Below are positions 33,664 to 45,318 of a stretch of 64,000 nt of DNA, piece by piece. The notes beneath the pieces are model-generated. The model made no database searches. It was not told the origin of the DNA and saw nothing but the letters and a program-made list of their open reading frames with translations. Each line of letters begins with the position of its first letter. Position 1 is the first letter of the stretch. This DNA is from Uloborus plumipes (lineage: Eukaryota > Arthropoda > Arachnida > Araneae > Uloboridae), in the NCBI GenBank assembly GCA_038373865.1, contig JAXGGA010003042.1, positions 1-64,000 on the forward strand, given 5' to 3'. The position numbers and the translations under genes were made by a program.

Positions 33664-36612
33664 TACAGGAGGTGATTAATGCTAAACCCGTCAAAACCAA
33701 GTCTTATTGAATGTTAAATGAAACATAACTTTACCCCGAAGAGTGTCCATAAACTCCTTTAAACCAATAAGATGCTCAAATTAAACAAACATTTTTCAAA
33801 ATCAATAAGCTCAATCGCTCAGATAAATCGTGAAAAGTAGTCTCATTTACATTTCTTAATTTGCATAGAGCTTAGATCAATACTGATTTATTTAAATAAT
33901 CCGCTACTTATGACATTACATTAGCATGGTTTCAAGCTTTCCTTTCGCTGTGTTTGAAAAGATACTACTTTAAAGCCAATTCCCAACGCCAAGGCAGAAT
34001 TCGCTTAACATTTTAATGTGTCAAAATATTAGGGCTTTCCAAGGCATCTTACGTTAATGCGACGAACATACCAACTTCTTTGAGTTTGTCCGTTCTAAAA
34101 ATATGTTACAATATCTAAAATTTAATATGCGAATTTCTGCAGTAAAAAACGATTCAATGTGTTCAACTTACATTCAACTTACATGTCTCCGTAATTAAGG
34201 ACATTATATTAAGTTTTATTTTACAATTATTCACACTTCAAATTAATATTTCGCTTGCACAATTATGTTTTACTTGAAAACGTAAAAGATGGTGGAGAAT
34301 ATACATTATAGTTACAATTGAAGGGGGGGGGAGATGAATTGGGAGATGAAAAGGTTATGTGACAAAACAGAAATTGCGAGTAATTAAAGTTCAAAGTTTT
34401 ATTGTTGCAGTTATTATAGCTTTTTTGTTTTCTGGTTTTGTCGTTAGTGCGCGTATGAAATGGGTCTAATGACATCTACTTTTTAATGTACCAAGTTTTA
34501 TTTGCTTAGAGATATCCATTGCTTACCATTGTCCAGAGTGTTCATTTTTCAAAATGTAACATAGCCCTTTCATACTCCAAGCCCTTCAATTAAAGGTTTC
34601 CTCTTAAGAGCAGCGTGAAACTTTTTCTAATAAATGCATGATATTAAAACTTGACATGTAAAATGGACAGACCAGTGAATGAAAATCTCCCCCCCCCCCT
34701 CCCCTCTCTTCCAGCGAATTTACCTTTCATATTTTTACTGGTGATGCTTCAAAAGTTTTTTTTTTTAGATGAATTAACTGTTGTAACTTCCTTCTGTGTA
34801 TTATTTGCAAAAGAAAATGAGTAAAAAATACTGTATATCAATACCAAAGTCAAAGTTTACCAATTTTTGATTTTAAACACACTACTCCGCCACACTAAAA
34901 TTAGTTAAAGTTTGTTTGTTAGTTAGAAAGCCATTATTAAAAGTCTAGTAATTCTATCAGTTTTTATTCGTTTATTCATTTGTTACATTAAATAACTCAT
35001 TAATTTATTTCGAAGAAAACTACTCCCTTTGTATTTTGTATTTTGTATGCGTATGTGCGTACGTTTGATATACTAAACAAATGAACTAAAGAGAGAATCA
35101 ATAAATGAAGAGCAAATGAGAAAAATAAAAAGTTGTTGAAAGGGAAAGCCAGGAATCTCGAAACTAAATGGGTCGTTAAGATAGAAATCCGTTTCTTTCA
35201 GAGATTGTTGGCTCAAGCACCATAAATAAATATAATTTTTGTCTCATTTTCCCAGGATTATAATTCGCCGCATTTTTATTGCGCTATAAAATTATTAAAA
35301 TTTACTCAAAGCTAAGAATGGTCTTATAAATTAATTAAAATGGCTTGACACGTTTTGTACTGTAAATTAAGCCTCGGGATAAATTTAGAAGGCTCTCGGG
35401 GATCATACGATTCTCTTCTTTCATCACTTATATAAAGAAGTAAAAAGTTCGTTCCAAAGAGCCATAAAGTAATGCAATGTTCATTTAAACGTTATTTGAG
35501 GCTCTAACAAATATTTCTGTTTAATCGATTCTTAAAAATGGTATAAACTGTATTTATAGTCCTTGTTTAAAGAACACTTTCAAGCAAATAGGTTTTTCGA
35601 ATGATGAAGTAAAATCCTTGCTTGTAATGAAAGAATGAACTTTTCATGACATTATTTCTTAATAAAATAACTGCAATAGATTTTAAATTAGTTCATAGTT
35701 TTCTTAAGCATTAAAGAATAAAAGGAGCAGTGAATCTTTCTTCATGTTCTGTTAGAGTTTTCAACAGTTTTATATTTGTTAGGGTAAGAAAAAAAAATGT
35801 CGTGACGGTAACAGCAGTAAGTAAAGCATAGCTGGTTGACTGGTTTTTTGAGTGCAATGACGCAAGAGTTTCAACTCGAGCTACACCAATACAAAATTCA
35901 TTTGTTTCAGAAAATTGCGGGGAGAGCATTTTAGGTGAAAAATACCTTACATCAAAGCTTTTTTTAGTGGGGTTTGCGTATTCATAAAAAAATCGAGGAA
36001 AATGCTTAATGAGTAACTCAGTGTGGGTTAAAACAATTGTTTCACAAGTCGCAAAGCAACGCCTGCTAGATCAAGAAAGTTTCCATGCTAAAATACGCAA
36101 CCTTTGAGCCTCAACATGGGGTTAAAGATGCAGCGTTAATGAGTTTCTTAGTTTATATGAAAAATGAGCCCAGAAACACTTTTGGTAGTTAACCAAACGA
36201 TCACTCAGCATATCTTTTTTTTTTTTTCGTGTGAGTGTAGTAAAACACTTTTTTTTTCAATTTCACTATTTTTAATTGCTAGTGAATTTTAACAAAAAGC
36301 AAAACAAACTTTCATTTTCTAAATCCCGTTTGAGATGCACCATGCAACAAGTTATAAGATATGTATTGAAAAACTGGGTAAAATTGCAGCGCAAATACAC
36401 ATAGTACGGTTTTTAAAAATGTAAATAATAATGAATTTTATATCAGTTATTTTCATTCGTGTGAGTACTATTTCACATTTTCACTGAATTTGATACTAGT
36501 AGACACATAAAAAAATCATGTAACAATATTATGAAACAAAAAACTGAATTTCATAAAATATTGAAAAACAACAACAAAAAGGCACAAATAGCAATACGAA
36601 TTGTACTTACCT
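33664..36612. other. no gene seen
   Basis: About 2.9 kb of AT-rich sequence. G run at about 34322-34331 and C run at about 34687-34698. The frames 34263-34475 and 35711-35929 (both reverse) lack a domain or splice support. Confidence 0.5.
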
Positions 36613-36742
36613 GGTTCGGGGTTGCAACCAGCTCCTGATATAGCATGTTTTTGAAGAGGAAAGTAGGATAATATGACACTCTCAAAGAAAAGCATGAATC
36701 GCCAGTCAAATTTAAGCCGAAAAACATTGTTAACTTAAGCAC
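36613..36742 (-). CDS. weak first-exon candidate with consensus splice donor
   Basis: On the reverse strand an ATG at 36742 opens a frame MLKLTMFFGLNLTGDSCFSL then RVSYYPTFLFKNMLYQ, ending ELVATPNQ at a consensus donor (CCAG|GTAAGT, donor bases about 36612-36607). The peptide has no recognised domain, and the hydrophobic start is too weak to call a signal peptide. No partner exon was found. Confidence 0.2.
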
Positions 36743-37578
36743 AACGAACAGTTAGTAATCAACTAACTTACGTAAAAGTTCCAGGAGTGTTTTTTTATCG
36801 TTTACTAAACTTCGCCGTGTATATAATGAAAATGGCAGATAAGCTGGGTAATTGGGCCCGAAATATACAGAGGGGTCCAAAGAATTGTTTACAGTCGTTG
36901 AAAGCAAACCTACTTGTAACAAAATGACTTAAAGCTATGCATCTTGCTTGGTATTGTTGTTCAATTGTTAGTCAACATATAGTGAGGCATGAGTGGGTGG
37001 TTTCTCATGCTTCGAGAAACCATCATGACCACGTGCGCAGACATTTCACCAAAAACATTGACAGCCGTAGTTTGGTCAGCTGTTAACCGGTGCCGATGTC
37101 GTTTAGCTGTTAATGGCTGTCATTTCGAACACATGTAAGTACATTTTAAAACATTGAACTGAAATAGGAAATAATAATTTTACTTGGTATAGTTGTATTT
37201 ATTCAGTTTATAGATGTAGCATTTAAGTCCGACGAAGTTCACTTATGAAAATGTCTGGTCTATTTTCGTACCACAACATTAGTGTGTAGCTTTATGCAAC
37301 CACTTTCCTGATGTTGTGCAGCAAAACCACGTCTCGTTACCCACCCTTATTTTAGAATTTAATGAATTATGTTTGGCGTAACAAGGCACTTCAAAAATAT
37401 ATAAAAGTATGAACACAAAGTTGAATGTATATATTTTATACGTAGAGAGTTTATCAACATTAGGTTTGAGCGTAAAAGTGCACACTATACCTTTAGGTTG
37501 GACGTTGTAGAACTTTATATTGAAACTGCAACCTTATATCGAGAAGACACAATAACGTTTTCCTTCCAACAATGACTA
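36743..37578. other. no gene seen
   Basis: AT-rich spacer with a small hairpin (GGTTTCTC and its complement, about 37002-37024). No gene recognised. Confidence 0.5.
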
Positions 37579-38851
37579 GGGTCACCCGGGGCAATTCCTG
37601 GTCAGCAAGTTTCTGGGGTAATTCCTGGTCACAGTCCTTTTTATGTCTTAATAATCCTTCAGCAAAATGAAAAAAATCACAGAGGTACTCTGAACTATCT
37701 TCATTGCAATTCATTACTTAATTATGAGTTGACTGTGTATTTAGTTTGAAAAAAAAATCTTTTTAAAATCGCTTGTTAAATTTCGTAAAACAAGATTGGC
37801 CTTAGTTTTGTTACATTTGTACAAAGATCGTAATCAAACTCAAACTTCTGAATATTTTTCTTTTTCGTTTTTTTGGTTGAATTAGGTACCATGTCAGTTA
37901 CTGAAAAATAGTTTTGGATTTACCATTATTGTTTTGAATAATTTGCAGGAAGGCTCCAAATAATGCCCCTGGCTACTGGGGTAATTCTTGGTCAGTGGGG
38001 TAATTCCTGGTCAGTCCTTTTTTTAATATTTATGGATTATTATTTCACCTATTATTGACATATGTTATTGATTTAAACTATATGTAACTCTGTGAGCCTT
38101 AACTGCAAAGTTAACTGTAACCGCAATGTAAAATTCTTATCTGTTAATGATAAGTATACAATATACTGATTTTTTCTTTGTTAAATTTCATCCAATTATT
38201 TTATAAGTTTTAATAATTATTCTTAATTATACTAAGAAAAATGCTTAATTGTAACTGCATTGTACTATTCACTTAACTGTTCACCTTAACCTGTTCATAA
38301 CAGACAGAAGCATGTGCTCAGTGTGTATGGTGCATGTGCACCATATTTTTTATGGACCTATTTATTTGGTAGGTGAAGATTCATTCACAACAGATATAAA
38401 AGCTGTAGCTATTGCATACAAAGTGTATAAAAAGTATTTTGGCTAAGTTTTATTAAGTAAAGCTATTATGTTGAAAACAATTGCATTCTTCCTTAAAAAA
38501 ACTAACTACAGTGTTTAATTAGCTATATATATAAATAAATTCTTTATCTAATTAGTTTAATAACTTGTATTAATAATGTGCTTACAAAATGTATGCATTT
38601 TCATCAATCATTTGAGTGACCAATAATTGCCCCGTAAGTGGCCAGGAATTACCCCATCTCTGGGGTAATTCCTGGTCACTAATTAATGACAATTACTCAA
38701 GTTCATTATGTATTGTTGATAGCATGAATATTTTATTCGATGGACATCCCAATGTGCTTCCTCCATACCAAAATTTGTAACTCTAACTTAGATAGATTTT
38801 GTGATAATTGGATGTTAATGCTTTTTGACCAGGAATTACCCCAGGTGACCC
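37579..38851. mobile_element. non-autonomous pogo-like element (GGGGTAATTCCTGGTCA family)
   Basis: TIRs: left GGGTCACCCGGGGCAATTCC, right (complement) GGGTCACCTGGGGTAATTCC; both continue TGGTCA. TA flanks both ends (37577-37578, 38852-38853). An extra copy of the core lies directly after the left TIR (37616-37632). Further copies: a direct pair at 37976-38014 (397-435 bp in) and a cluster of three at 38617-38679 (172-234 bp from the right end), two of which face each other as GGAATTACCCCATCTC and its partner. No coding remains. 1273 bp. Confidence 0.92.
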
Positions 38852-38927
38852 TATATCCTTCATGGGCACTTTTAATGGTATTAGCCAGATGGTGGTATCA
38901 ACTGCACCTTCTCAAATTAATTTTAGG

Positions 38928-41475
38928 ATATGGGTCGTTCCACGTCAAATCGCCTAAAGCTATGTGCCGTCATGTCTCGGATTTTGTTCAATATTTTTTT
39001 ATGGATAGATACCTATGAGATAAACTCAAATTAATTTTTTTAGATTTTTTGAATAAAAATTTAGGGTTGTAGAATTTTTTGAAATTTTGATTTTTTTAGA
39101 ATTTTTGCTTTTTTATTTTTGGTATGCATTTTGAAAAAGCTTTATAACTTCCTCATTTTTCATTCAATTAAGTCAGTTTACATATCATTTTAAAGCTAAT
39201 TATTTTCTCCTTCAATATTAGTGACAAAAATGAGATTGTGAAAAATAGAATTTTGCCAATGGTCGTCTGAAGTCAGATTTTGTGTTTTTTCCATTGGTAT
39301 GTTCAATAGGTCATATCTCCGGAGTACCAACTAAGAACTGTCCAATTTTTTTTTTCAGTGATAACCACATCATATACTTTTTATGTATAAAAAATTAGGA
39401 GGGTGTTTTTTGTTATTTTGGAATAAAAAATTCAAGTGTGTTTTTTCAATTGGTATGATCAATAGGTCATATCTCCGGACTACCAACTAAGAAATGCACG
39501 ACACTTTTTTTCTGTTATGACAACATCATATCCTTTTTATGTATAAAAAATTAGGAGGGTGCTTTTTGTGGTTTTGGAATAAAAAAATCAAACGTGTTTT
39601 TTCAGTTGGTATGATCAGTAGGTCATATCTCCGGAATACCAGTTAACAACTGCGCCATTTTTTTTCTATAATGAAAACATCATAATGTTTTTATGATCAA
39701 GATATTAGAAGGCTGTTTTTTGTTGTTCTGAAATTTAAAAAAAAATATTGCATTTTTGAAACAAATTTCTTTAAAAATCAAGTTATCGATAAGTTTAAAA
39801 ACTCCGTAAAATTAAAAAAAAAAAAAAAAAAAAAACTATGCTATCATAAGGAAGACCACGACATGGCAGCTGAATGGCATTTCTTTGCCACGAGTCATGG
39901 CAAGAATGCATGCGATGGAGTAGGGGGCACAATAAAACGGCTTGCAATAAGGGCAAGTCTTCAAAGAACTGTCGAATTACAGATTTTAAATGCACATGAG
40001 CTATTTCAATTTGCCTCTCAAAACATAAAGGGGATACAGATGTTTTTCGTTACAGCAGTGGAAGTGGTTGCAAATGAAGATTTTTTAAAGCAAAGATATG
40101 AAAGAGCCTTAATAATAGTAGGCAGCAGAGAGAATTACTTCTTTCAAGCCATTAGACACGAAGGGTATATTAGTGAAGAAGGTTTCTGTGTTTGAAAAAC
40201 CTTTTGTTGCCACTGTCGGAACATCGTAGAAATAAAGATTGTTATTCATGAAATTTTTATGCTTTCATTTGATAACACATTATAAAATGTTGCGTAGATT
40301 TCAGAATAATGGAAACCAAATATAAAATTTTTCCAACCACCAAGAGCTCGCGAGTCTTTGTCAAACTATGAATGAAAGTATATTTAAAGACATTTTAGTT
40401 TACTTTATCGTAATTCCTATCGGTTGATGGAATGGCTAGCAAATAATTACTGAAGAGCAAAATAATTATGCAGCGACTTTTCACTACCAAAGCATGCAAG
40501 CAATAGAACAATATAAAACTACCATCAAGTATTTGAATGTAATAAATAGGATACATTTTCATCTGCTTGTGACGTGTGATGCTGAGTAAATCTCAAATTT
40601 AAGTTTCAAAAGTTAATTTTTAAGTAAAGTTTTTTGAAAAAAACATGTTAGATTTTTATTTCAAAATAACAAGAAAACTTCCTTCTAATTTCTTGATCAT
40701 AAAAACATCATGATGTTTTCATTATGGAAAAAAAAATGGCGCAGTTGTTAACTGGTAATCTGGAGATATGACCTATTGATCATACCAACTGAAAAAACAC
40801 GTTTGATTTTTTTATTTCAAAACTGCAAAAAGCACCCTCCTAATTTTTTATACATAAAAAGGGCATGATGTTGTCATAACAGAAAAAAAGTGTCGTGCAG
40901 TTCTCAGTTGGTAGTCCGGAGATATGACCTATTGATCATACCAACTGAAAAAACACACTTGAATTTTTTATTCCAAAACAACGAAAAACACCCTCCTAAT
41001 TTTTTATACATAAAAAGTATATGATGTTGTTATTACTGAAAAAAAAAATTGGACAGTTCTTAGTTGGTACTCCGGAGATATGACCCATTGAACATACCAA
41101 CTGAAAAAACACAAAATCTGACTTCAGACGACCATTGACAAAATTCTATTTTTCACAATCTCATTTTTGTCACTAATATTGAAGGAGAAAATAATTAGCT
41201 TTAAAATGATACGTAAACTGGCTTAATTGGATGAAAAATGAGGAAGTTATAGAGCTTTTTCAAAATGCATACCAAAAATAAAAAAGCAAAAATTCTGAAA
41301 AAATCAAAATTTCAAAAAATTCTACAACCCTAAATTTTTATTCAAAAAATCTAAAAAAATTAATTTGAGTTTATCTCATAGGTATCTATCCGTAAAAAAA
41401 TATTGAACAAAATCCGAGACATGACGGCACGGCCGACTATTTAAATTAGGCGATTTGACGTGGAATGAGCCATAT
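38928..41475 (+). mobile_element. 2.5-kb foldback element with subrepeat arms and a coding loop
   Basis: Left arm about 38928-39782 is the reverse complement of right arm about 40613-41475, with few mismatches. Outer ends share CGTTCCACGTCAAATCGCCT (left) with its near-complement near 41448. Each arm contains three tandem subrepeats of about 155 bp built on GGTCATATCTCCGGA and a ..ACATCATA..TTTTTATG..AAATTAGGAGGGTG block (left units start near 39281, 39436 and 39594). The loop, about 39783-40612, starts with an A run of about 25 and holds an intact exon (39851-40195). No clear target duplication. The structure is that of a foldback transposon; the mobilising transposase is not recognisable here. 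Confidence 0.88.
39851..40195 (+). CDS. terminal exon in foldback loop, SHGK-CDG-GG domain protein
   Basis: After a possible acceptor (ATCATAAG, AG at 39849-39850) the frame is open for 114 codons to TGA at 40193-40195. It begins EDHDMAAEWHFFATSHGKNA, then CDGVGGTIKRLAIRASLQRT, and ends YISEEGFCV. AATAAA follows at 40230. The WHFFATSHGK..CDG.GG..KR pattern is one I recall from many uncharacterised arthropod and other invertebrate proteins; I know of no assigned function. The ATG at 39863 is unlikely to be the true start, because the conserved block reads through it from upstream. No stops or frameshifts are visible, unlike every transposase remnant in the window, so this exon is young or under constraint. 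It lies wholly within the loop of the foldback element, so it is either element cargo or the tail of the element's own gene. Confidence 0.7.
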   Translation, partial: EDHDMAAEWHFFATSHGKNACDGVGGTIKRLAIRASLQRTVELQILNAHELFQFASQNIKGIQMFFVTAVEVVANEDFLKQRYERALIIVGSRENYFFQAIRHEGYISEEGFCV

Positions 41476-42271
41476 TTGAGTGAGCGCGATTGCCCGCCGC
41501 GGACTCATCATTGACCTACTTCCCCTATTTCTCAGGAGTGACATCTTTGAAACTTTTCATTATTTCAGAACATTGAAGCTCAACTTGAGATTTGTAAGTT
41601 ATTTTAGTCCGTGTCATGAACACGTAGTTGATATAAAAAAATAATTAAGAAAATTGATTCTTTTATTTTTCGAAAAAAGTTATCACAAAATGACATGGAA
41701 TTTTTTAGTCTGAAAAAGAATTGCAGAAGCATTTTCAACTAATCAGGGGTAAAACATTTTTATTTCCAAGAAAAATTAATAGCAGGTTATAAGATCTTAT
41801 GCTGCATTTGAGATCACTTAATTGCGGGCTTTTTTTGAGATGCAACGTAAATGCGGGCTCACTTTGTTCAGCTATATTGTTCGATGAATTAATCTGCTAT
41901 GTTGTAACTACCATGTCAAATACGAATATTTCGGTTTAATCAGCGTTTTCTATATGTAGTTTGTGTTTTAAATCTTTTCCTTAAAAAAATGATCCCAAAT
42001 GACACTGAAATTTGATGGGAAGAAAGGAAAAATAAAGTTGTAACAAAATACGAGCAATGAAAAGTAAAAACGTGTTATAAGAGCTTAGTTTTATAATCAA
42101 AATCCTTTCAATAAGAATTGTGCTTATTAATTTTGTAAATGTCTGCCCTAAAGTGCACTATCCTTATTGAAAATGCTTGAGTTTAAATTATGTAAGGGAA
42201 CAGTAATATTTTCTCTGAAGATAAAATTATACTTTTGAGAATTCAACTCCTTGAAAATTTGTAAAGCTATA
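41476..42271. other. no gene seen
   Basis: AT-rich spacer between the foldback and hAT elements; nothing recognised. Confidence 0.5.
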
Positions 42272-42599
42272 CCATTTTTCATGGGCGTCGCTGCCTGCTG
42301 AACATTGGGGGGGACTTTGGAAAAATAGAAATGCTAGGAAAAATTCATGTTTTTTAAAAACATGCTTAGTCTTTGTAAAGACCAATGAACATTGCAATTT
42401 TCAAATAAGGACCACAAGGAGTTAATATTCTGACCGTAGCGGGGACAAAAAATTGGGGAGGGGGGTATGAAATTGCCGACCCCTCATTAATTTCAAACAG
42501 AGGGAAAAGAATGGGTCCAACATCTTTTCTAAGAGGGTTGTCATAACTAGATCAGAGAGTTGAGAATGTGTTCCTAATCGTAAGTATATTATTTACCCA

Positions 42600-43340
42600 A
42601 AAGTAAGGAGGTACGGTGGTTTCTCCCCCGGATATTTTATGGAATTTGTGGTCTTAAAAATGCATTTTAAACTATCTTTGGTAATGTTATGGGAGAATAG
42701 GTTCGAGTGCGCTCATCCGTCCATTTTTCGATATCGAAACGTTAAAAACTCCATTATTAACTCTGATTGTGCTATGGAAAGAGGGGATCTGGGATTTTTT
42801 CGAAATTGTATTGCTAAAAACGTAATTTTAGACTATCTTTGCAGATAATACATAGATTAGAGATTCGAGTTCCCTCTTTTCAGAAAATTATCTCTGAAAA
42901 ATGCATTCTAAACAATTTTTGGCCATGGTAGTAGTTGAAGAGGTTCAGAGGCGCTTCTCTGGATATTTTTGGATATTTAAATTTTTAAAAACACAAGTAT
43001 AGATCATATCTGATTGTTTTTGGGAAAGGTAGGTCTTGAATTCTCCCCTGGAACTGTTTTTGAAAATGTAACTTTAAAAACGCAGTTTTAGACTATCTGC
43101 GTAGATGTTAGGAGAGTGGAGATTTAGGGCCCACCCTTGAACTTTTTCAAAATTGAAGGGTCATCTTTGATAATTTTAAAAGGACAGACAAATATTCGAA
43201 AAGCGTTATTTCAGTTGACTTTCAATGATGTTAGGGTAGGAATTTTTAAGAACTCTCCGTCGGAAACAAAAGTTTAAGCCCTTTAGAACGAAATATAGGA
43301 CGATTTTAAACGTTGTTGACAAAAAACAGAGAGGGGAAGG
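42600..43340. repeat. degenerate tandem repeats inside the hAT element
   Basis: Units of very roughly 110-140 bp recur, each with a TTAAAAA(C/T)GCA block, a TTTTA(A/G)AC(T/G)ATCT block, an ATGTTA(T)GGGAGA block and a C-rich TCTCCCC/TCCCTC block (for example near 42655, 42815, 42900 and 43075). A related block lies in the nested insert at 44640-44710. The short forward frame 42639-42848 only spans these units. Confidence 0.6.
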
Positions 43341-44520
43341 GAGACGCCTCCTTTTTTAATGAGAGATATGTTTATTCAAGCTGAAGCAGCAAAATAAATA
43401 AACAAAAAAAAAAAAAAAAAAGAGTTACACTCCCACATCTCACATTTTATGCTCACGTTACAGTATTCAAAATTCATGCATTTGATCAATAACAATGCAA
43501 AAGCTTAATTTAGTGCTTGAAGAAAAATTAATGTTTTTCATCCTGCTTTATCACGTCATAATTTTTACTTTTGATAAAAACAAATAATTAAAAACGATTA
43601 AATATAAGTTTTCAGGGAGAAGACTGTTTAAAAAGTTCTGACTTCTTAATATGCAGTGTAATATGCCAGGAAAAAAATTCCCTTTATAATTATTCATCTA
43701 GCATTTTGATCTTCAACAATATGTGAGAAATCTTTCTAATATTTTTTTTTATTTAATTAATTTTTATTATTGTTTCTTACCCTCTCCTTCATAAAAGCAT
43801 TTGTTTTGCTTTAATTGTGCCTATGCTAAGAACGATGCTTTCACCTAATTTTGAAAGTTCCATTTTGAAATTTATATTTCTCAGTTAAAAATTAGGTTTG
43901 AAAATTTTTCAATTAAAAATAATTTGTATGAATAGTAACTTGTTTTTTTTAATGATAATTCAGTTCGTTTTACAAATTTTCATGGAAATGCAGCGATAAA
44001 ATATTTTGTCGGTCCCAACTTTTTAAAAAGAATTTAGTTATCTAAATAATACTCAACTAAACAAGCCTTATTATTTCATCACTTAAAAGATAAAACAGAA
44101 TATTTTTCACGTAAACTGTTTCTTAGTTATTTGAAAATATAATTCTAACTTAGAATAAAAATATTTCGTTTATCAACATTGCTAATATTGAACGTTTTCT
44201 CCGCAACTCAAATTTCATAAAAATGTATATCAATTAGTAACTGCAAAAATAAGAAAAATTAGTATGCAAACACGAAAATACAGGTAATTTTCTCTTGTTG
44301 TGTATTATTTAACTTGCTCAAAAATTTAAATTACTTCGATCAAAAAATAAGGATCTTAATACTGATTAGTATATGCTCATCGAAAATATTCCAATCAAAT
44401 ATCTTGTAATGTTCATTGTAAATAAATACGAATAAGCATTTCAACTAAAAATCAGTTTAGTATAAAACTCTATATAAAATAAAGTCTACATATGTTAGGG
44501 GAGTATCATTAAAGGGCAAA

Positions 44521-44798
44521 CAAGGACGGATACAAGGGAGGGGCGATGGAGGTGATCGCCCCCTTTTTTGAGGACCTCTCCACACCGGTAGTTTTTCTCT
44601 CGCGATGCTGAAACTCAAAAAAACTTTTTAGACAAGTTTTAAATGTTGGGGGAAGAAGGTTTGGGCCTCTCCCCCAGAAATATTTCGGAATTCAAGTCCG
44701 AAATTTTTGGGATTAATATTTGTGAACCAGTATACATAATAAAAGTAAGTTATAAAGACCAATTGCCCTTCCCTTGAAAATTCCTAGATTCGCCCTTG
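44521..44798. mobile_element. nested hAT-like MITE
   Basis: Ends CAAGGACGGATACAAGGGA and, in complement, CAAGGGCGAATCTAGGAAT. Flanks AGGGCAAA (44513-44520) and TGGGCACA (44799-44806) match at 6 of 8, consistent with an aged 8-bp hAT duplication. 278 bp, no coding. Confidence 0.65.
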
Positions 44799-44894
44799 TG
44801 GGCACATTAGTATTTCCTTCTTAGTATTTCCCTTCTATGCATAAGCAATTTGTGATACTGATGTCTTAAAAATCGCTCCGTGCTCACTCTCACC

Positions 44895-45318
44895 CAGGGT
44901 CGCCGGTACCAATTTTAATGCCGGGCCCCCATGCAACCCCCCCAATTGCATATTTTAATGTTGTCTTTCAGCACATTTGCAATTGTAAAAAAAAAAGCGA
45001 AAAAAAAAATTTTTTTTTCTGAAATACTTTTTTTTTAGTTACGAAAGTGCGCACCTGATTTTATTTTCACGTTATTTGTGTCGCCAGATGATTTTAAAAA
45101 GCGATGCAATTTCCTTTACGTAAGCGTGTTTCATTCATTAGTGTTTGTACTAGCAATTGTTTCATATTGAGAATCGGCAATGAAAAGCGAGATTTTTTTT
45201 TTAATGAAATTATTGACACTAAAATGGGAAAAACATGTTCATAACCTTACGGGTCCCCCAAAGCTCCGGGCCCCGGTACTAAAGGTTCAGTATCCCCCCC
45301 CCCCAAACGGCGGCCCTG
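44895..45318. mobile_element. nested hAT-like MITE
   Basis: Ends CAGGGTCGCCGGTACC and, in complement, CAGGGCCGCCGTTTGG. GGGCCCC/CCGGTACT motifs near both ends extend the inverted similarity. Flanks CTCTCACC and CTCTTACG match at 6 of 8, consistent with an 8-bp duplication. 424 bp, no coding. Confidence 0.7.

Noticed and set aside
39795..39995. Reverse open frame opposite the foldback-loop exon
   Set aside because: It is the antisense shadow of the better-supported forward exon at 39851-40195.
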